64,000 bases of DNA from Bacteroidales bacterium (GTDB taxonomy: Bacteria; Bacteroidota; Bacteroidia; Bacteroidales; WCHB1-69). Below the pieces are notes generated by a model. It saw only the letters and a program-made list of their open reading frames with translations. It was not told where the DNA came from and searched no databases. Shown here one piece after another: positions 60,705 through 64,000 of the stretch. The position numbers and the translations under genes were made by a program. Location of the stretch: the NCBI GenBank assembly GCA_017554325.1, contig JAFZIP010000009.1, forward strand, positions 83,484-147,483, written 5' to 3'. The first letter of the stretch is position 1. Every line of letters begins with the position of its first letter.

Positions 60705-60825
60705 TGAAAGGGATTTTGAAAGGCGTATTGAAGTTATTTGTTATGGCCACAATGGAAGTGAAGAGGTAAGAAGAAAAATAAGAATCAAAACAGCTTACAT
60801 GTGGTATAAAAGATAAAACAACTAT

Positions 60826-61773
60826 ATGAATATTGACGATATATATAAATGCATACAAGACTATCTTAATGACCCTCCCTTGATAATATGGGGTTCGGGT
60901 GCTACTATCGGTTTCGGATTGCCGAGTATGTCGAAGCTCAAAGAAGAAATAGGTAAATCAGTCTCTTCGTTTGACAAGACATGTACTGATTTAGAAGCAG
61001 AGTTAGGGAAAGAGAAATATGAACCAATACTCCCCGAAATCAGGAAGGTAATAAGAGATGTTGTGAACGAAGCTGATATCAATGCCAAAAAGCTTTTACT
61101 GACTAGTGGGGACGATTTTGAGGGCATATTGCGTCTCACACGTTTCTGCTATGGTCCTCATCCAAAGGTGATGAATGTGGTATCAACCAACTATGACAGA
61201 ATTCTGGAATATGTTTGGGGCTACTATGGTTTTCATTTTACCGATGGCTTTGATCAGCATGAATTGTCGGTGTTTGATGAAGACAATTTCAAAGACAAGG
61301 AAATCATAAACCTTATGAAGGTACATGGTTCTTTAAACTGGTTTGATGTTGATCACGAAATTCGTAAATTGACAACCGACTTTGGTTATGACCCCGTAAT
61401 GATTCCTCCCGGCAAGAACAAATATAGGACAACCCATCATAGTCCTTATCGGGAACTTATGCAGAAATCGGATAATGCCATCAAGAAGGCCTCCTCTTTT
61501 TTGGTCGTTGGATTCGGGTTTAATGACGAGCATATAACCCCGTTAGTCAGCAAAAAGACCAAGACCGGAACGCCTATCGTTGTTGTGACAATGAAAGTGA
61601 CAGCTACAACAGAGAGAGAATTGGAAAAGGCAAAAAAGGTAATATATGTTGAAGCGGATGCTGATATCGCAAAGAGCCATATCAGAATAATTGAGAATGG
61701 TTCGGTGAAATCAGATAGCATAATAGATGGTGATTACTGGAAGTTGAACACATTCATGGAAATATTGCAATGA
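60826..61773 (+). CDS. SIR2-like protein of a SIR2-HerA antiphage pair
   Basis: 315-residue SIR2-fold protein expected to degrade NAD+ during phage infection. Motifs: LIIWGSGATIGFGLPS (19-34, NAD-binding), NVVSTNYDR with N122 and D124, and MKVHGSLNW with the catalytic histidine H167; LVVGFGFNDEHI closes the Rossmann part. Its last four bases overlap the HerA gene (ATGA), the standard arrangement of the SIR2-HerA defence system. Full length for the family. Confidence 0.88.
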   Translation: MNIDDIYKCIQDYLNDPPLIIWGSGATIGFGLPSMSKLKEEIGKSVSSFDKTCTDLEAELGKEKYEPILPEIRKVIRDVVNEADINAKKLLLTSGDDFEGILRLTRFCYGPHPKVMNVVSTNYDRILEYVWGYYGFHFTDGFDQHELSVFDEDNFKDKEIINLMKVHGSLNWFDVDHEIRKLTTDFGYDPVMIPPGKNKYRTTHHSPYRELMQKSDNAIKKASSFLVVGFGFNDEHITPLVSKKTKTGTPIVVVTMKVTATTERELEKAKKVIYVEADADIAKSHIRIIENGSVKSDSIIDGDYWKLNTFMEILQ

Positions 61774-63455
61774 ACGAAAGCATCATGATAGGAAAAGTCC
61801 AGTATGTGGATACTGGCAACGTGACCATACAGATTGACAAGGACGAACTGGTGAACAGCGTACAGGTGAACCAGATTGTACAGGTAAACTCTTCGAAGAC
61901 CAATGAGAAGATAATTGGTCTAGTAACAAAAATACTCAGGAAGGCTTCGCCTATTGATGATGAGTCGGATGGAGTAACTGCTATTTTGGAGAACACAATC
62001 AAGGTAAATCTGGTTGGTACATTGAAGGAAAAGGAAGGCACAAAGAAACACGTGTTCAAGAGAACGCTGAATACCGTACCCAGTCTTGACGCGGAATGTT
62101 TCTTGTTACAAGGACAGGAATTGTCTGACTTCATGAAAGCCATCTCGTCAGGAAGTTCCAATCCGTTGACCATAGGCAAATATACAATGTCGGAAGAATC
62201 GGTGGCCAACCTTGATGGCAACAAGTTTTTCCAACGTCATGCAGTCATTGTGGGTGGTACAGGCTCTGGAAAATCATGGACGGTGGCGAATATTCTAGAA
62301 AAAGCAGCAAATCTGAAATCAGTGAATGTGGTTGTTTTTGACATACACGGAGAATACACCCCGCTAAAAGACTTGGCAAACGCACAATTACTGAAAATAG
62401 CGGGTCCGGGCGAGAAACCTGACAATGATCAGGCTATTTTTCTGCCCTATTGGTTGCTGTCATACGAAGAGATGGCTGCTATGTTGCTTGACCGTTCTGA
62501 CTCGAATGCCCCAAACCAGTCGCGTGCATTATTTGACTTGATATTGAAGGAAAAGATTGGGACAGTGCAAGCCGCAAAAGACACGATAACAGAGACCAAT
62601 ATGACCGTTGAAAGCCCTGTTCCATATAAGATTCAGGCTGTGCTTGAAGAATTGAGACGGCAGGATGTTGAGATGGTGCCAGGTGCTAAAGCCAACTCGG
62701 AGAAACAGGGTCCGATGAATGGTAAGCTGACACGTTTTATACAACGTCTTGAAAGCAAGATTGCCGATAAGAGACTCAATTTCTTGTTTAACAACGATAC
62801 ATCTTTATTGGCGTACGACTGGCTACCAAAATTGATTGAGAAAGTTCTCGGTTTCGGAAATAATAATGGCGTAAAGATTATTGATTTCTCTGAAGTCCCA
62901 TCGGATATTCTCCCTTTGATTACTGGTTTGATAGGCCGTTTGATATTTACTGTACAGCAATGGACTGATGCTGATGAGAGGCATCCTATAGCAATTTTCT
63001 GCGATGAAGCACACCTTTATTTGCCGGTAACAGCAGCTGACAATATGGATGAACGTGGCTTAAAGAATTTTGAGCGCATAGCCAAAGAGGGTAGAAAATA
63101 CGGTGTTTCGTTGGTGGTGATCAGTCAGAGACCAGCTGATGTGAGTAAAACAATACTGAGCCAATGCGGTAACTTTATTGCCATGCGACTGACCAATCCC
63201 GAAGACCAGAATGTGATTAGAAGGCTATTTCCAGACAACCTTGGTGACTTTGCTGAAATGTTGCCCATATTAGACGTAGGTGAAGGATTGGTGGTTGGAG
63301 ATGCTTCATTGCTGCCCAGTCGTGTCATTTTGGACAAACCTAAGATTCAACCCAATAGTTCCACTGTGGATTTTTGGGACAAGTGGAGCGAAGACAAAAA
63401 GTCCAGTACGTGGGATAAAGCTGTCAAGGCATTGAGGCAACAGCAAAAGTCGTAA
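61770..63455 (+). CDS. herA: HerA/FtsK-type ATPase of a SIR2-HerA antiphage pair
   Basis: 561-residue HerA-like hexameric ATPase. N-terminal HAS-barrel region (GKVQYVDTGNVTIQI and following), Walker A GGTGSGKS (162-169), Walker B IAIFCDEAH (about 408-415) and the RxxRKYG-like EGRKYGVSLVVISQRP segment. In SIR2-HerA systems the ATPase assembles with SIR2 and controls its NADase activity. Complete and coupled to SIR2, so the system should be functional. Confidence 0.9.
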   Translation: MNESIMIGKVQYVDTGNVTIQIDKDELVNSVQVNQIVQVNSSKTNEKIIGLVTKILRKASPIDDESDGVTAILENTIKVNLVGTLKEKEGTKKHVFKRTLNTVPSLDAECFLLQGQELSDFMKAISSGSSNPLTIGKYTMSEESVANLDGNKFFQRHAVIVGGTGSGKSWTVANILEKAANLKSVNVVVFDIHGEYTPLKDLANAQLLKIAGPGEKPDNDQAIFLPYWLLSYEEMAAMLLDRSDSNAPNQSRALFDLILKEKIGTVQAAKDTITETNMTVESPVPYKIQAVLEELRRQDVEMVPGAKANSEKQGPMNGKLTRFIQRLESKIADKRLNFLFNNDTSLLAYDWLPKLIEKVLGFGNNNGVKIIDFSEVPSDILPLITGLIGRLIFTVQQWTDADERHPIAIFCDEAHLYLPVTAADNMDERGLKNFERIAKEGRKYGVSLVVISQRPADVSKTILSQCGNFIAMRLTNPEDQNVIRRLFPDNLGDFAEMLPILDVGEGLVVGDASLLPSRVILDKPKIQPNSSTVDFWDKWSEDKKSSTWDKAVKALRQQQKS

Positions 63456-63466
63456 GTAAATAAGCA

Positions 63467-63629
63467 AAGCATTATGTAAACGAAGTCCTCGAAGATTCGG
63501 ATGTCCCTGTTCTCATTGGCCTTTGCCAGGTTGCTTCTTGTGACATGGTTCCCGATTCCGAGGTGGTGGCATTTGCTGCGATGGGCTTCCAACGCAACGA
63601 CCGAGTCCTGCTATCTTTCGCGATTTAAG
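63467..63629 (+). pseudogene. unidentified C-terminal gene fragment
   Basis: A frame without start reads KHYVNEVLEDSDVPVLIGL, then CQVASCDMVPDSEVVAFAAM and GFQRNDRVLLSFAI before TAA at 63627-63629. Hydrophobic/acidic alternation and normal codons suggest the tail of a soluble protein. Family not recognised. It marks the right edge of the defence island. Confidence 0.4.
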
Positions 63630-63655
63630 AGTTGACCGAACATCAAAGAGAGTAA

Positions 63656-63955
63656 CGGGGTCCAACAAGTGAAGTGCTTGACGTATCTGACGCCGAAGGT
63701 TTCCCCACTGTTATATGCGAGGCCATGACGCTAGGTGTACCCGTGATAGGTACCGATGTATCGGGCACGCGAGATCTTTTGGGCAACTCCGAATATGGTA
63801 TGTTGACAGATCTCACTCCTGAATCTTTAGCGGATGCAATGTATCAACTGTACATGGATGTGGATAAACGTTCTCATTATGCGGCCAAATCATTGGAACG
63901 AGCTAATACCCTGTCATTAGAAAAAGAGATGCAACGCATCTATTCAATACTTTAA
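63656..63955 (+). pseudogene. C-terminal part of a glycosyltransferase family 4 gene (relic)
   Basis: The last 95-100 residues of a GT-B enzyme: VLDVSDAEGFPTVICEAMTL with the E-x7-E donor motif, then GVPVIGTDVSGTRDLL and a helical end. About 270 residues are missing upstream. It is of the group 1 type found in capsule loci, so polysaccharide genes continue on this side of the island. A GTG at 63674 could start a short protein but it would lack the acceptor domain. Confidence 0.75.
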
Positions 63956-64000
63956 ATCATTTTTTTAATATCAACTAACGATAATAGCGGATTATGGATA

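Overview
The window is a stretch of a Bacteroidales chromosome (Bacteroides, Prevotella or Segatella type; genus not decided). Reasons: the gene families of a Bacteroidales capsule or exopolysaccharide locus, a WbuC-type cupin, an IS982-type transposase, a DUF4143 ATPase preceded by a consensus Bacteroidetes promoter (TTTG, 21 bases, TAnnTTTG), no obvious Shine-Dalgarno sites, and rAGTTGAGAGTT-like small repeats. All genes but one transposase read on the plus strand.

Positions 1-25490 are a surface polysaccharide locus: the end of a flippase, an F420-hydrogenase-beta-like protein with a pyruvyl transferase, several GT-A and GT-B glycosyltransferases, amino-sugar making and acylating enzymes (DegT/FdtB-like aminotransferase, MaoC, LpxA-like and other hexapeptide acyltransferases, acyltransferase 3), a kinase/nucleotidyltransferase/HAD block, an EpsG-like polymerase, an adenylation enzyme with its own carrier protein, an HpcH aldolase, WbqC, a second DegT-like enzyme, the initiating sugar phosphotransferase and a PIG-L deacetylase. 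It ends in gene debris (25001-25490).

Positions 25492-37657 hold a dissociated fatty-acid/polyketide-like assembly line: adenylation enzyme, GNAT, three carrier proteins, two KAS III enzymes, two SDR reductases, an AAC(3)-type N-acyltransferase, a metallo-beta-lactamase-fold hydrolase, a carboxyltransferase with a biotin carrier, and FabD. The likely product is an unusual acyl group put onto an amino sugar of the polysaccharide (inference).

Positions 37797-41716 hold a three-gene module not known to me as a set: a ThiC-like radical-SAM enzyme, an iron-type alcohol dehydrogenase and an alpha/alpha-toroid protein with a membrane anchor.

Positions 42141-54555 hold seven tightly packed genes: a giant membrane P-loop ATPase, a membrane coiled-coil protein, a calcineurin-like phosphoesterase, a helical protein, two different GTPases and a GAP1-type protein. 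This looks like a GTPase-centred biological conflict (defence) system and is the best candidate for a poorly described system here.

Positions 54590-63455 are a mosaic of small cassettes: an IS982 transposase, a broken toxin-antitoxin pair, a sugar-transferase tail, one intact and two broken copies of wbuC, a predicted PD-(D/E)XK nuclease pair, an AAA/DUF4143 ATPase and a SIR2-HerA antiphage pair. The window ends in the tail of a glycosyltransferase, showing that the defence island sits inside a polysaccharide locus. No tRNA, rRNA or CRISPR array was seen.
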